Counted from the first letter of the stretch, positions 46,576 through 59,037 are shown. The stretch is 64,000 nucleotides of DNA from Anisus vortex (GCA_949126835.1 OX421507.1:33994082-34058081); one strand, 5' to 3'. Made by a program: numbers and translations. Notes: generated by a model not told the origin, from the sequence alone.

Positions 46576-47128
46576 CAGAGAATGTAGAGAGAATGGTAAT
46601 GGTAATGGTAATTTATATAGCGCTTCTATCCATGCTATTTTAGCATGCTCAGTGCGCTCTAGAAGACTATTAATCTGTGAGAGGTTTCACTGCTGCCGGT
46701 TAAGCGCATGTGATAACAACTCAATATTAACGTCATCTAGTCCCAAAACTCCTGTAGGGCGACAGGGATCTGCCGGTGGCGGGGCTCGAACCCGCGACGT
46801 GTCAAGTGGTTTTTTGGTTGAAAGTCTGGTGAGCTAACCGCTAGGCGAGAGAGAATGTAGAGAGAATGTAGAGAGAATGTAGAGAGAATGTAGAGAGAAT
46901 GTAGAGAAAATGTAGAGAGAATGTAGAGAGAATGTAGAGAGAATGTAGAGAGAATGTAGAGAGAATGTAGAGAGAATGTAGAGAGAATGTAGAGAGAATG
47001 TAGAGAGAATGTAGAGAGAATGCAGAGAGAATGTAGAGAGAATGTAGACAGAATGTAGAGAGAATGTAGAGAGAATGTAGAGAGAATGTAGAGAGAATGT
47101 AGAGAGAATGTAGAGAGAATGTAGAGAG
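46576..47128. repeat. 11-bp minisatellite interrupted by a SINE
   Basis: The unit GAGAGAATGTA occurs about twice at 46576-46594 and about 25 times at 46848-47128. SINE-B copy 2 lies between. The two parts have the same unit, so the SINE probably inserted into an existing array, and the right part may have expanded later. Confidence 0.85.
46595..46848 (-). mobile_element. SINE-B copy 2 (tRNA-derived)
   Basis: In reverse orientation: head GCCTAGCGGTTAGCTCACC and GCGGGTTCGAGCCCCGCC (clear A- and B-box). The body is shared with 39520-39700, and the tail ATAGAAGCGCTATATAAATT is followed by ACC repeats. Confidence 0.85.
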
Positions 47129-47129
47129 T

Positions 47130-47600
47130 AAGACGGGAAAGCAAGCATAGAGGACAAGGAAAGTGTTTTTCTCTTTATATTTATCTGAGCTTTGCAACAG
47201 GTTGTTATTGTGTTGTATTTCTAAATTAGAGTTTAATGCCTTATGTATTATTACTACTTTACTCTTTGCCCTTCTGTCCTCTAGTGTTTCTGGGTTTAGT
47301 GATTTAAATATTGGTGTTACTCTTGTCAGTTGTGAATATTCACTAGTTTTGAACCTTGCAGCTCTTTTCTGAAATTGTTCTAAGTTTTTTTATGTTTTCT
47401 TTAGTTGATGGGTCTTATCACAGAAGTTACTGACATAAGATGCATATTCTAGTCTAGGCCTTACTAATTACATTTATAAAAGTTCCTATTTATAAAACCT
47501 AATCTGTTGTTATATTTTTTAATTTTTTAATCTATTGATTTGTATATTCCAAGATTACCATTAATTACTACTCCTAAGTTTTTTGCATTTTTAGTTTGGA
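47130..47600 (-). pseudogene. LINE-2 fragment, minus strand
   Basis: The reverse translation contains VRPRLEYASYVSNFCDKT, QFQKRAARFKTSEYSQLTRV, LNPETLEDRRAKSK and NNNLLQSSDKYKEKNTFLV, the RT C-terminal domain of a Jockey/CR1-like LINE, with stops. It ends at the 11-bp minisatellite. Confidence 0.8.
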
Positions 47601-47612
47601 TTTACTTGGTAA

Positions 47613-47821
47613 AATAAAGTACCCGTCGGACCGAATTGATCTTTAGGTCCGGTGAAGCAGCGTTCACCAGTTTCTGTGGCCACGGCATACTAGGTGATTG
47701 TGTCGCCAGCACTATGCACAGCCGTACTAGGTGATTGTGTCGCCAGCACTATGCACAGCCGACTGTACTTTACCACAACTAGCCTTCAGACCCGGGAATA
47801 AATCCCAGACTGCACCAGGAT
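47613..47821 (-). mobile_element. SINE-A copy 5, truncated, with internal duplication
   Basis: The 3' part is present. The segment TACTAGGTGATTGTGTCGCC and the 17 bases after it occur twice in tandem (37-bp duplication). The head is missing beyond the GACCCGGGAATAAATCC region. Confidence 0.8.
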
Positions 47822-49121
47822 ATTTAACACTCTATGTTTTTCTGAATAAAATTGCTTAAAAACACAACGTAAATAAAACTAACTTAATAAGCCTACAGGT
47901 AAATTACTGATATTGTACATCAATAGGGAACAACAAGCTGTCTGTAACCTTACGTCACCTGACTTCGGTCACATGTTTACAACAGCATGATAACACCGGT
48001 GCGATAAAGGCAAAATAAAATGTTACTGGAAAAAAATAAAGGCTTCAAAAAGAAACCCCAATGAGTCAATATAATTTTTGTATGCCATAATATTTTTTTT
48101 TTTACAATTATAAAATATAAATGAGTTGTTTTCAATGGTAAAAAAAACAAAAACATTATTGGTAAAAAAAGAGTTTCAAAGTATAAGAAAAATAATCAAT
48201 TGGCGGGAAACTACAGCTTAAGATTAATCTCTGGCTTGAACACACGTACACCAGCTGGAGTCTTACTTTTGTGTGTCTGAAACTTTGGGGTCGAAACTCT
48301 CCCGTTGACTCCAGACTCCAGACCACAAGCCCCCCCCCACCTCCACCCCTCTACCTTTACACCCACCCCCTCCCATTACTCCTACAGCGTCGATCCAGAC
48401 GACTGATAAGCGTCGTGGGGGTGTTTACATCCCGTGGGGCGGGTAGGGGCGACGATGGCGTGTGTGGGTGCGGAGGTGGGGAGCCAAGACCAGGAATACT
48501 ATTTGAGGCGCTTCATCAAAAACGGTGGGGGGGGGGGAATGATCAGTTTACGGGCAATAACAGACGTAAACAAAGTGATCAAAGATTAACATTTATTTGT
48601 ACAAGGTTATCCATCTTGGTTTGGGGTTCTTGTTGCTTCCCTTTAAGAAATGAAAAGGGGAAGATAATTACGTTGAATATAATGACGATGGGAATGCTAT
48701 AGACAAAAGTCTTTTAACACACTCAATAAACCTAACATTCCTTTATTTATTTTTTAAAATTATTTCATTGCTGTGAAATGAAACTTTTTTTTCGATATAC
48801 TAAGTTGTGGGATATTTACTTTGTATGAAAATTAATGTCCAGTTAAGAGGGCAATATAAAAAAATTGGTTAAAAGTATTTAAAAAATCAAACACGCTGAT
48901 TAATCACGAACTCGATAACATCAATGTTAGATTTGTAAATTGTATGGGGCCTAGCCTGTACAAACACTATATATTACCTAAAAGAATTTAAGAAAAAGTA
49001 TCCCTAACAAATAATTAATAAAAATAAGTTCAAATAATATAAAACAATTCCTACAATAGCTTAATTATAACTATCCTCAATTTATTTAGTGCAAGAGGAA
49101 TAATTTTGGAGATATAATTTC
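47822..49121. other. Noncoding stretch
   Basis: A GC-rich patch at 48330-48540 has C- and G-runs and contains a long frame made of low-complexity residues. I do not support it as a gene. Confidence 0.5.
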
Positions 49122-49268
49122 AATATTAGTTGGGGTAAAGAAGAGGCGGTTGGGCATTGCGCTGGCCACACAAGCACAATCCTCTGGAATTCCTTGTCTA
49201 CAAAAACTTGTAAATGCTGCTTTACTGGTCCTATGATCAATTAGGTCCGAAGGACTTTACTTACTTTT
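49122..49268 (+). mobile_element. SINE-A copy 6, 5'-truncated
   Basis: Begins at ATTAGTTGGGGTAAAGAAG and continues to the 3' end GTCCGAAGGACTTTACTTAC. Lacks the tRNA head. Confidence 0.8.
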
Positions 49269-49384
49269 ATTGTTGCTCTATTTCAAACATATTTAAAAAT
49301 GATATTATAAAAAAAGGCTCGAAACTACAATTTGAATCAATTAGTTGAATACAGTACCTTTAGAAAAAAAATTTTCATAGAAAC

Positions 49385-49588
49385 CAGGGTCTGAAACCTT
49401 TTGATAATAGTTTGCCAAAGTGGGGTTTATTTCTTATTCAACATGTCAACAACCTAAAAGTCACCCTGCTATAGCGCTTAATTTCTTGTAGAAGATAATT
49501 GAATTACCCTTTTAGTATTCTCCCGCGTGCCATTGAATATCGCTAAACGTGCAAATGTGGCACGTGTGCCGTAGGTTGCCGACCGCTG
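49385..49588. mobile_element. hAT MITE, diverged copy
   Basis: Matches 44634-44837 throughout, with CAGGGTCTGAAACC and GGTTGCCGACCGCTG ends. The flanks ATAGAAAC/AAATACAC match only 5 of 8. Confidence 0.7.
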
Positions 49589-50112
49589 AAATACACTATT
49601 GTAAGAAAATAAATATAACAAATAGAAGTGAAGGTTATTTTGACCGCACTCAAACTCGCGTCTCTGGTGTAAAGTTAATGTTACTTCAGCTTGTCGGACA
49701 GATATGGAGACAATTACTTTTGTACAATAGCGGAGTACAATACTAGTGTAATATACTTGGAAAACCTTTTTATGGATGTCTGGAGGAAAAAAACGGTTTC
49801 AGGGCACAATGTTCGGTCGTTGTACTCTCAGTGTTGCGTAGGACGCAATAATCTTCTTTATAAATGAGCGTCTGTAATATAAAAGATCACTTTTTAGTCA
49901 CGCCAATAAGTTCCAGCCTCTAAGTCTAAACAAAATGTCTTTTGAAAGGCCAATGACCTAAATAGTATTTGGAAACACCTGATTTCATCCAAAGGTGAAT
50001 TTTATTTTATTATGGCTCCTTCTAATTCGGGAGACAAAGGATGCGCCCATTTTCGTTTGAAATTCTGGCGTGTGGTCTAATCTAATTTGTTTGTTGTTGT
50101 TGCAGAGTCTAG
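49589..50112. other. Noncoding stretch
   Basis: No recognisable element or gene. Confidence 0.5.
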
Positions 50113-50280
50113 TAGCATACCCTTCGGACCAAATTGATCAATGGGGCCGGTGAAGCAGGTTCACCAGTTTTTGTGGCCACGGCATACTAGGGTTTTGTGT
50201 GGCCAGCACGATGCCCAGCCACCTTTACTTTACCCCAACTAATGTGAGGTACCCACCACTTCTGGGCAGAGTCTACCTAC
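50113..50280 (-). mobile_element. SINE-A copy 7, truncated
   Basis: Reverse-oriented 3' two-thirds of SINE-A (GGTGAAGCAG..., GCCACGGCATACTAGG, ACTTTACCCCAACTAATG). The head is absent. Confidence 0.8.
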
Positions 50281-50679
50281 GCTTAGAAAAAAAGGCTAAT
50301 TCTTGTGCGGCAGCCTCCTGAACATCTGCTGCGCATAAATAAAAGGACTTTTTAAAGCACCAACATATTGATAGTCATACAGACATACACATATGAAAGT
50401 CGACTATAAATCATTCTTTGGCAGTTTGATTGCTGTCCTCGGGGGAAACATAATAAGTGTTCAATGGTGCGGTTGTCAAATATTAATTTCCCATGAGAGG
50501 AGACTGTGTAGAAAACAAGTGGCTATGCTCTTTTTTTTATGGGGAAAATTCTGTTTTTATCCTTATCGCTCGAACGGTTGGCAGAAACAAACTAAATATT
50601 AATTATGTTTACTGGTCATTTATTATTAATAGATGGTGGACTTCCTGTTTTAAAAAGAGGTCCTGCAATCTATAAAAGG

Positions 50680-50871
50680 ATCGGTAACTTTGGCACGCAG
50701 GCCAGACTTGGCACGCAGAGAAATTTTCAATGGCACGAGGATGACCCATACGAAGAATTTTCTAATCTTTTCTACAAATATAGAGCAGGATGACTTTTAG
50801 TCTGTTGGCGCGCTGAATAAATTAGAAATCCTACTTTGGCACAATAATATCAAAGAGTTGCCGAACACTGC
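50680..50871. mobile_element. hAT MITE, reverse orientation
   Basis: Reverse complement of the 44634 family: GGTAACTTTGGCACGCAGG on the left and CTTTGGCACAATAATATC, GAGTTGCCGAACACTG on the right. Confidence 0.7.
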
Positions 50872-51119
50872 GATAAAGAATGGCTGGTCACCGTGACCTG
50901 GAAGCCGAGATCACCGAAATGGGTTCCAGTTGGAACCAGATAGAGAGGATTTGCCCAAGATAGGAGAAGCTGGAGAATTGCTGTTGGTGGCCCCTACCAT
51001 TGACGGGCATAAGTAAAAGTAAGTCAACGCTCTGCAGCTAAACTCCATTGACAAAGTTTGCTATTACGTACAAATATACTAATAGTGTTTATCGAATGTA
51101 CTAATGATAGTACAGTGTC

Positions 51120-51733
51120 GGCTTTTAAGAGCACCAAAGCAAATGCAACAAATAAATATAAACTATTCCATTGATGGAAAATATCTTACAAAAAAAATGC
51201 AGAGCACTTAGGATTAATAATAAATGATAAATAATCACATGCTGATGTAGTAAAAAAAAGTATAACAAATTCATAAAAAAACAGCTGTAAGTTTCATTAC
51301 TAGTAATTATTCACAACTGACAAGTGTCACATCATTAGTGACATCACTAAACATAGACACACTAGAAGAAAGAAGGGGAAAGAGTAATTCAATTCATAAA
51401 TGATTTCATTCTAATATTAAAATAACACAACAACACTTTTATTACAAAGCTCAGATAAACAAAATGATAATGAAATATCGTTTTCCATGTGCTTTCAAGT
51501 GCCAGAGATGCGATAGAGCCTGTTTCTCAAGAATAAGTCTCCACAGACACAGTCAATTTTGCAGGGTTGGCCAAATCACAGGAGCGCAAATCTAATCGTC
51601 TTTCGAGACTATGGAGCCAATGATGTGCGCGAACAGATGAATTCAAGTTATTTTTCTTCCCTAGTGGCATCCGGGCATGGAATGGGTTGCCTGAACATAC
51701 CAGGAAAGTCAATAACTTGACATAATTTAAAAC
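51120..51733 (+). pseudogene. LINE-2 fragment, plus strand
   Basis: The translation contains LGLIINDK, TSNYSQLTSVTSLVTSLN, LEERRGKSN and finally ARTDEFKLFFFPSGIRAWNG, LPEHTRKVNNLT and a stop. It aligns with 47130-47600 and 39714-39931 but is broken by stops and frame changes. Confidence 0.8.
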
Positions 51734-51934
51734 ATGAATAAAAATGCAAGACTAAATTCGGAGCGTCTTTAACATTTAAGATAAGATAATAATTCGGATA
51801 ATATTATATTTATTTTTTAAATCCTTACAAAGAATGTGTAGGTAATAAGTAGCATTGACTATTTTAATGGCATATATCTTCTTCTCACAGTGTGCTAGAT
51901 TAAGTCGATAATACATCCAGGAGTCTAATCACGT

Positions 51935-52600
51935 GTCCACGAAGGAACTCATTATTGAATTCAGAAAACAAAAAACAACAATTTCATGATATAAAAGTAA
52001 ATAACAAATCAATACTTCTAGTCGATACCTACAAATAACTTGGTATCAACTTATAGACTAAACTTTCCTGGGACGATGACCTTGAGGCTCTTGCAAAGAA
52101 ACCTTGGAATTAATAAAGACATTATACATCACTTTTACTGTGCAGCAATGCAGAAACTGTTTATCCTGTTAACGTATGCAATAACTTGCTGGAAATGGAA
52201 CATATAATTAAAATTGAAGCACCGCTTGGATAGTCTTATAAAAGAAGCGGTTAAAATCACACTGACGATACTGCCTGTCCTAGACGAACTCTTTTAGCAA
52301 TGATGCCTCTGCAAAGTCGAAAAAATACTGAAGGAGAGCATGCATCCACTTCACAACAAATATGCCTAGTGGCCGACGTCTGTCAATTAGAGTACGAACT
52401 GAAAGGTACAAGAGACTGTATCAACGCTGCTTCTTGACTGTAAAGGATAGTCAAGAACCAGATGCTTGTGTTTTGCAGATTTGAAGATGACTAGCTTGCG
52501 CGTGTGTGTATGTTGTAACTGTTCTGGTTGTTGTGCTTGTGTGTGGAATGTCCTTATTGTTCTAATCGATGTTATAAATCAATGAAACGAAACCACATTT
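51935..52600 (+). pseudogene. LINE-3 fragment (another RT C-terminus)
   Basis: In changing frames: KELIIEFRKQK, a degraded YLGI motif, KLSWDDDLEALAKK, NLGINKDIIHHFYCAAMQKL, HRLDSLIKEAVKIT, HPLHNKYA and PSGRRLSIRVRTERYKR. These are standard C-terminal landmarks of L2/CR1-type LINEs and differ from the LINE-2 family. Confidence 0.8.
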
Positions 52601-53118
52601 CCATTCTGGATAAATAAAAGCAAACTAATCTTGTATCCCCCGCCATCACTAGTATGCCGATATATTGAGTTGACCTTTCCACCGCCCTTCTCCCACTATC
52701 TACTACAATAGTATTCCTTTTGTCAAACGGTTCAGTTTTATATCATTTAGCCTCAACTCCCAATTTTCCTTTCTCACCTCCCCCATTCCCAGAATTCCCT
52801 TCATGTTTACATCATAGTGCAGCATTCCCAACTCGACTGGAAAATGTTGTCAGGATAAGGAACAAATAACTCTTGCTGCCTGTTCTTCTACGCCCCTCCC
52901 ACCCCTCCCAATCCCTCTTACTTCTCCCTTCCCCCTCGCAACCCCAACCTTCCCCCCAAATGAAATCGAGTAAATAATTTTTTTGTGTGCTATGATTCAA
53001 TTTATTTGCAAGAAATCAAGAGAAAGTTGACTTTTGTGAACATTGGTGGGCGCAACAATAACACGAAGTCTTGCAACTGTATAAGTTTGATGTTGAAATA
53101 TATTAAAGCAATGCACGA
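52601..53118. other. Noncoding stretch
   Basis: C-rich around 52880-52960. Nothing was recognised. Confidence 0.5.
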
Positions 53119-53126
53119 TTCTAGTC

Positions 53127-53483
53127 CAGGGGTCGGGAACCCATGGCTCGCGAGCCAGATATGGCTCTTTTGATGGCTGCAACTGGCTCGCAGAGAAATG
53201 TTCGATTATTTAAAAAAAAATAATTTTTAAATACTTTTTGATATAGATCTACATATTAATTGCATATCAATATTTCATTCTACAAATTAGATAAATTCTA
53301 CTGCAGCTCAGCTTCATAAGAATTCAGAGACATAATTATTGTATTTTTAGTGTTGAAATTACACAAAATACACACATTTACTTGAATTTTTAGCTTTAAA
53401 CATAATATATGGCTCTCACAGAGTTACTTTTCAAAATATGTGGTATCCATGGCTCTCTAAGACAAAAAGGTTCCCGACCCCTG
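53127..53483. mobile_element. hAT MITE with perfect 8-bp TSD
   Basis: 357 bp. Inverted ends are CAGGGGTCGGGAACC and GGTTCCCGACCCCTG (exact). The target duplication TTCTAGTC is at 53119-53126 and 53484-53491. Subterminal CATGGCTC/ATGGCTCT motifs occur near both ends. The exact ends and TSD suggest it is younger than the other MITEs here. Confidence 0.92.
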
Positions 53484-53491
53484 TTCTAGTC

Positions 53492-54000
53492 CATTGTGAA
53501 TCTCAAATAGCTGATACAGGTATCACGAATGTAGTGTTCAAGGACATTTCTGAACTATTAGCGAGGGATAGTGTGAAATATGTGTGTGTGTTTGTGGGTG
53601 TGTATGTTTTATTGATGGATCCAGCAGGTAGCCCACAGGCACAAACATGTTGAGTTTATAAATAGTGCCTGCTTCAACAGTGGCTCCCATTCTATGAGTG
53701 ATCACATGGTGAAGTGAATACAAACCAGTGAGTTGCACTATTGATAGCTAACCCCCCCCCCCCCCCCGCCCTTCAGTTTGAAATATCCACCTGTATCAAC
53801 ATGATCATCATCAAACCTTAGACCGTTATGGTCGTTGGGGCGAGCGAATGGAGACATTAGCTGTTATCTTACTCCATTTCTTGAGCGGCTGTCAAAAGGT
53901 CAAACATTTGTAAGCTTTGTCCAATCTTTTATATTGCCAAACCAGCATTTCCGCTGAAGGCCTCTGCGACGTCCACCTTCTACAGTGTTTTTGGAGGATG
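53492..54000. other. Noncoding stretch
   Basis: Contains a short GT-rich run and C15 at about 53752-53767. Nothing was recognised. Confidence 0.5.
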
Positions 54001-54169
54001 TCATGCCGCAACACACGACTGAACCATGCCGCAACACACAACTGAATCTTGCCGCAACACACGACTGAACCATGCCGCAACACACCACTGAACCATGCCG
54101 CAACACACGACTGAACCATGCCGCAACACACAACTGAACCATGCCGCAACACACCACTGAACCATGCCA
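54001..54169. repeat. 23-bp minisatellite, 7 copies
   Basis: Unit CATGCCGCAACACACGACTGAAC with variable ACGAC/ACAAC/ACCAC in the middle. Confidence 0.9.
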
Positions 54170-55164
54170 GCTTGATCGTTGCTGTAATGGTTTCTTAAAG
54201 GTCCGCAATTGACGATATTCTGTCCCAGACATACTCATTTGAACACCTGAATCGCTTCATTGATTAACGCCTGCATCCATATTACACTAGAATGGACCTA
54301 AGCTGATATATATAATATATACAACACGTAATGCACACATTATGCTTTTTCATACAAAGGATAGTATTGGAAATCAGTTTATTAATCTAGTTACAAAAAA
54401 AGCTGTATCTGAAAATGGAATGCTTGCGTTAAAAATCAGTGATCAGTAAAACTGATGAATTGTTCTTCACCTAAGTACATTCCTCTAACAAATATAACCA
54501 AAATGTTGAATTGAAATGGTGTATGATTATACAATTTGGGAACCTCTGTCGAAGATACGTGGGACTAATCAAGATAAACGTTATTTAAAGACGTATTTAA
54601 TACTTCTTGAGCATTTCTTAATAAAAATTACATTTAACAACTAACTGTATTAAGATCATTATTTCTTGTATTGTTGAAATAAGATTATTCATATTCTACC
54701 CTGTGAATAGTTAATGAATGAAGCTCTGTTCTACACCAGCTAAAGATGTCTGACAGAAAATATTGACTGGCCATAGTGAATGAAATATTTGTCAAGGGGG
54801 CGATTACTCACTATTAGTTTCACTCTGTTACAAGTTTCTTCTCTTGAATACGTTAAAACTGTAAACAATTACTACAATTAGACCGCTTGCTATATTTTTA
54901 AAGTTAGCTTGCGCATGTGCGGCCTACGACACTCAAGTAAAAGTCAAGTATTCATGTGTAAACAAAAATGAAACTTGTAAACTGTATCGCAAGGTGCTGT
55001 CTATATTAATGGAAACTACACGCTTGAAACCTAAAAAATAACGTATATTGTTTATATACTGTATGCTTTTATTAAATTATATCTTCAGTTAATGTTACTG
55101 TTTGTAATTCAAAACTTTAGTCAATGTTAATGTTTGTATTTCAAAACTTTAACCTTTCGTTTCA
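54170..55164. other. Noncoding stretch
   Basis: GACCGCTTGCTATATTTTTA near 54880 recalls a MITE-B end. Nothing else was recognised. Confidence 0.5.
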
Positions 55165-55386
55165 GTAAAGACTATTATAAAATCCACCACTGGCTCTATT
55201 TTTAGAGCTCATGTTTTAATTTTCCGTGCGCAGCCAATAAAGCTGTCCTAATCTTAATTTTCAATTGAGACAATTATAGCGATTAAATAAAACGGAAGTG
55301 TACAGTGCAAACGATAATCGGGAATTCCGAAAAGCAGTCACTCTCGTCACGAAATAGAAATATTAAAGAAAGTGGTCCGTCTTTGG
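55165..55386 (-). mobile_element. MITE-B copy 4, reverse and shortened
   Basis: Reverse of the family: AAAGACTATTATAA, the GGCTCTATTTTTAGAGC hairpin and TTCCGTGCGCAGCCAATAA on the left, GTGGTCCGTCTTTGG on the right. 222 bp. Confidence 0.75.
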
Positions 55387-57584
55387 TTTAAAGAATAACT
55401 TAAACAATGAAAAAGGATTAGGTTTTGAGTAAGCTAACGATGGACATTCAGGTGTACAGCTTGCAGACAATACAATACAGTTATAGAGATACAAATATGA
55501 CTTGAGCTGGAACTGGATTCAATGGCAGTTCAGAGACAGAGGAAGGGAACTTAGTCAAGGAAACAAAGTAAATAATAAATACATCAAATAAAAAATAAAC
55601 AAAAAAAACAACACAGTGAGCAAAGAGTAATACGTAATAATATTTAAGCATGTAGAGGATAGTTTTAAAACAAGTGTTACTCGTTTTTTGACTGGCTTGT
55701 TTGTTGCTGAATGTAAAATGTGCTCTGAGTTATATATATAATATATATTTCTAAGAATGTATACAAGCCCATATTTTATCTATAAATGTGTATCTTTATT
55801 GATCTATACATCTAGCAAACATAGTGCGGGCATCTATAAGTAAAAAAGACATGTTTTTGGATAGACTACTTTTAATCTAATAAAACATTTTTTCTTAGAT
55901 CGTTTTTCTTTCTTTTTCATCTCTAATAATTACATTAGATTTTCACTTATAATTACTACATTAGTTAATTAGCAGATAAATAATGTCAGATTTAATATGC
56001 GATCAATATCCCTTTTTCATGCGTGTTTGCCCTATCAATCAGCCTAAGAGTAATATTAAACATAAATAATAATAATAAAAGAACTGCCCTACATTTATCT
56101 AAAGCGTTATCAACAAAATTAATTAACGTTGCTAATAAATCTCGCAAAACTAACCATCAGGAAATGCTATTGATTAAAATATCTGTGTCTTAATCTCTAT
56201 TGATTCGACAATCTCTGTGAGTGTTGTGATTCATTCCGATCCAGCTAAATGTACCGGCTGCCGGCAACGAGAGATCGTGCCCTGAGGCGACACATAATAT
56301 GTGGTACTGTCAATGATCTTCGAAAAGTGAAACAATTTCTTAATATCATCATCATCATCAATCATCAATCATCAACTTATATAATTGAGGTGAGTTTGTT
56401 AGTTTATATATTTATGTATATAATATATGTTTGTTCGCTATAGGCTCATAAGCCATTTGACTAATCGGGACGATTCAGGCACCTGTTGGTTGTCAAGACG
56501 GGAATGCAACGTCCATTGCTTCCTCTCCACCGAGACCCCGTGGCCTCTCGGCAGTGCAATGGATCTCGGACCCGCTGCGGGGGCTGTGCCCCATGCGTTC
56601 GCCCGCCGGTGTAATTTTAATGGGAACGTACTGGCGGTTTACACACTACGCCAGTCTTTGAGGCCCATGGGTAGAGTAGTGGGTCAGGGCGACCAGAAAA
56701 AAGTAAAAATTACAAAAACTAAATACCGAAAAGAAACGTTCTCATTCTAGTTTTTATTGCATATATATATATTATTGTATGTACTGTAGCCATTCGTTTC
56801 TTTGTCATTTTGACGGGCATAACCACACAAGCAAACACAATTTGCCGCCAAGCTTCTGGTATTTAAATGTAATACATTCTCGATACTGTTTTGTTGTTAC
56901 AATAAGCAAAAACAAAAAATTTAATACCGAAAAAAATCGTTCTCACGTTAGTTTTTATTGTAGCCCAATTGAAATATTATTTTCTACATTTTTTGTTATT
57001 ATTTACCTTTTTATTGTTTGGTATTTGTTGTTTTTTTTTCTTTTAGATAGTATATTAGTGGTAATTTAATATTATTAATAACAAGTCAAGTCAACACGAC
57101 TGTTCCCTACTGTTTAATACCAGAAGCTTGACAGCAACAATTATTATGCATATGCCAGGGTCAGGGCGACCAGAAACAATAAAAAAAAATAAAAAATACT
57201 AAATACCGAAACGAAAAGATCTTACTTAAGTTTTTATTGTCATAATCTTTTTTTTTTCTCTTTTAACAAAACATATTCGTTTCTTCGTCATTTTGACGGG
57301 CATAACCACTAGTTTTAAAATAATAATAAAAAAACAGGTCTATATCTAATCACCCACCTAAACCAAGGGCGGTAAGCGTATAATTATAATTGCAAAGACG
57401 GCTACAGTTCAACTTGCCCAGGACGCATGTCAATATCAGCTTGTCCTGTTACTTTTTTAAATGTGTTAAATGTAAATGTAGATATAATTTGTATTCTTTT
57501 CTACCGATTATAAAATATTTTTTAAATTCTAGAATATAACTTATAAATATTCTTTAGACTTTGGAGATTCCAGACAATAACAAA
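55387..57584. other. Noncoding stretch with a GC-rich block and diverged repeats
   Basis: 56430-56690 is much more GC-rich than its surroundings. TAAATACCGAAA..GAAACG then TTAGTTTTTATTG recurs at about 56718, 56920 and 57195. TCAGGGCGACCAGAAA occurs at about 56684 and 57162, and CATTTTGACGGGCATAACCAC at about 56805 and 57288. This looks like one diverged duplicated mobile unit that I cannot name. Confidence 0.5.
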
Positions 57585-57795
57585 AGACTCTGAAGAAGTT
57601 TATGTTTTTATACTTTCTAGAAACGTTTTCCTTGTATTAGCCACTTAAAGACCATTCTCTATGGCTAGTGGATGTGTGCCTTACAAACTAATACATCTGC
57701 AACTGCAATTCACACCAGGAGCGCACTGAGCATGCTACATTGAATTGCATTTATAAAGGCGCTATAAAAATGACCATTATTATTACTGTTATAAT
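57585..57795 (+). mobile_element. SINE-B-related remnant
   Basis: It retains the 3' body GAGCGCACTGAGCATGCTAC and GGCGCTATAAAAATGACC with ATT repeats. The tRNA-like head is not recognisable. Confidence 0.6.
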
Positions 57796-58231
57796 TCGGA
57801 TAAATATATGGTGTGTCGGCCACACAATCTCACTCGTGTTTGCAAAGCTAGTGCTCATATCAAACTGTATCCACCCACCCCCCTCCACTCCCGCGTCTTT
57901 GGGGAATTTTGTACTTTTCGTGATCATTGATCTCCCATTCACTACAGCACCAAGAGAAAGTAACTGAGTTGGAACAGGAAAAAAACTATACAGCTATTTA
58001 AATAATGTTTTATTTTTAACCCTTGAATGCCTCACACTGGCACTTCTAATTCACTCAAAATTAACCCTTTCATTTCTATTTACCCTTTTGTTTGTTCTTC
58101 TACCTCGTGAGAAAATCGAAACCGAGTTTCTGCCCTCAGCACAGCCTCCTAAAGTTCACGATAGCCATATTTTGTGTCCTTTTATTTCAGAGCTAATGAC
58201 ATTTAGTTTCACAAATCTTCTAATGGGGAAA

Positions 58232-58308
58232 CAAAACAGGGGAGGGAGTGGGGGGTGGGGGGAGGGAGTGGGAGGGGGGGGGGGGAGGGAGGGGGGGGAG
58301 GGATTGAT
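58232..58308 (+). repeat. G-rich tract with G-quadruplex potential
   Basis: At least eight runs of three or more G (GGGGAGGGAGTGGGGGGTGG and onward to a G14-like run) within about 77 bp, in an AT-rich context. Confidence 0.85.
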
Positions 58309-59035
58309 TAGATATAACTTCAACGTTGTTTTCGTTTGAGTCGTTGTTTTGCATGTTTTTTTTTTTTTGGGTGGATTATGGAAAATAATAAGAAAGAAAT
58401 GGTTAAATTCCAGAGCAGATCTGGATTGTTTCATTGGATTCAGGCATAACTCCACAAGAACCAGCTACACTCAACCCACTCCTAATAAAAGAAGCCACAC
58501 AATAAAATATTGGAGAAGATGGTAAGTATTTTGACATGAGTTTATGAGTCAATAAATAGTTTTGGAGAATGATGAAATGGCAAACCACACAATCCCCTTG
58601 TGCAAAGATGTAATGAAAAGTAAAGATTGATGTAAATTCTACTTTGAGTTATCTCCACTGAAAATAATTTTTTGGTATTTGCAACAATGAATAGTGACAA
58701 AATAAACAACAAAACAAACAATTCGTTACATAATAGGTGTCAGATCCACAGTTGGTCCGTTGTACTATTTATCCGATTCTCGAAATAATATTGTTATACT
58801 AAGCAAACATTTTTTATAACGTATTTTCGTTTTAAACGCTTTTAGATTTCCATTGTTCAATGAATATTTGTCGTTTCCGGCCCGCAACTTAAAGTGTGAT
58901 TTGTGTTTTGACCAACTGAGCGATTACATCATCGGTGAGTCTTATCAGCCATGTTTTTTTTTATTTGACACTCCGCAACAAACCAGTTGTGTGGTTTTGC
59001 ATTGTCTGTAATTGTAATGGATAGAATGGAAAGAG
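58309..59035. other. Noncoding stretch
   Basis: No recognisable gene or element. Confidence 0.5.
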
Positions 59036-59037
59036 GA

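Noticed and set aside
46737..47197. Three overlapping minus-strand frames rich in HSLYILSTF
   Set aside because: Products of the 11-bp minisatellite. The LINE-derived leader of one is described under the LINE-2 fragment.
48271..48702. 143-codon plus-strand frame in a GC-rich patch
   Set aside because: Low-complexity proline and glycine runs come from C/G homopolymers; no family resemblance.
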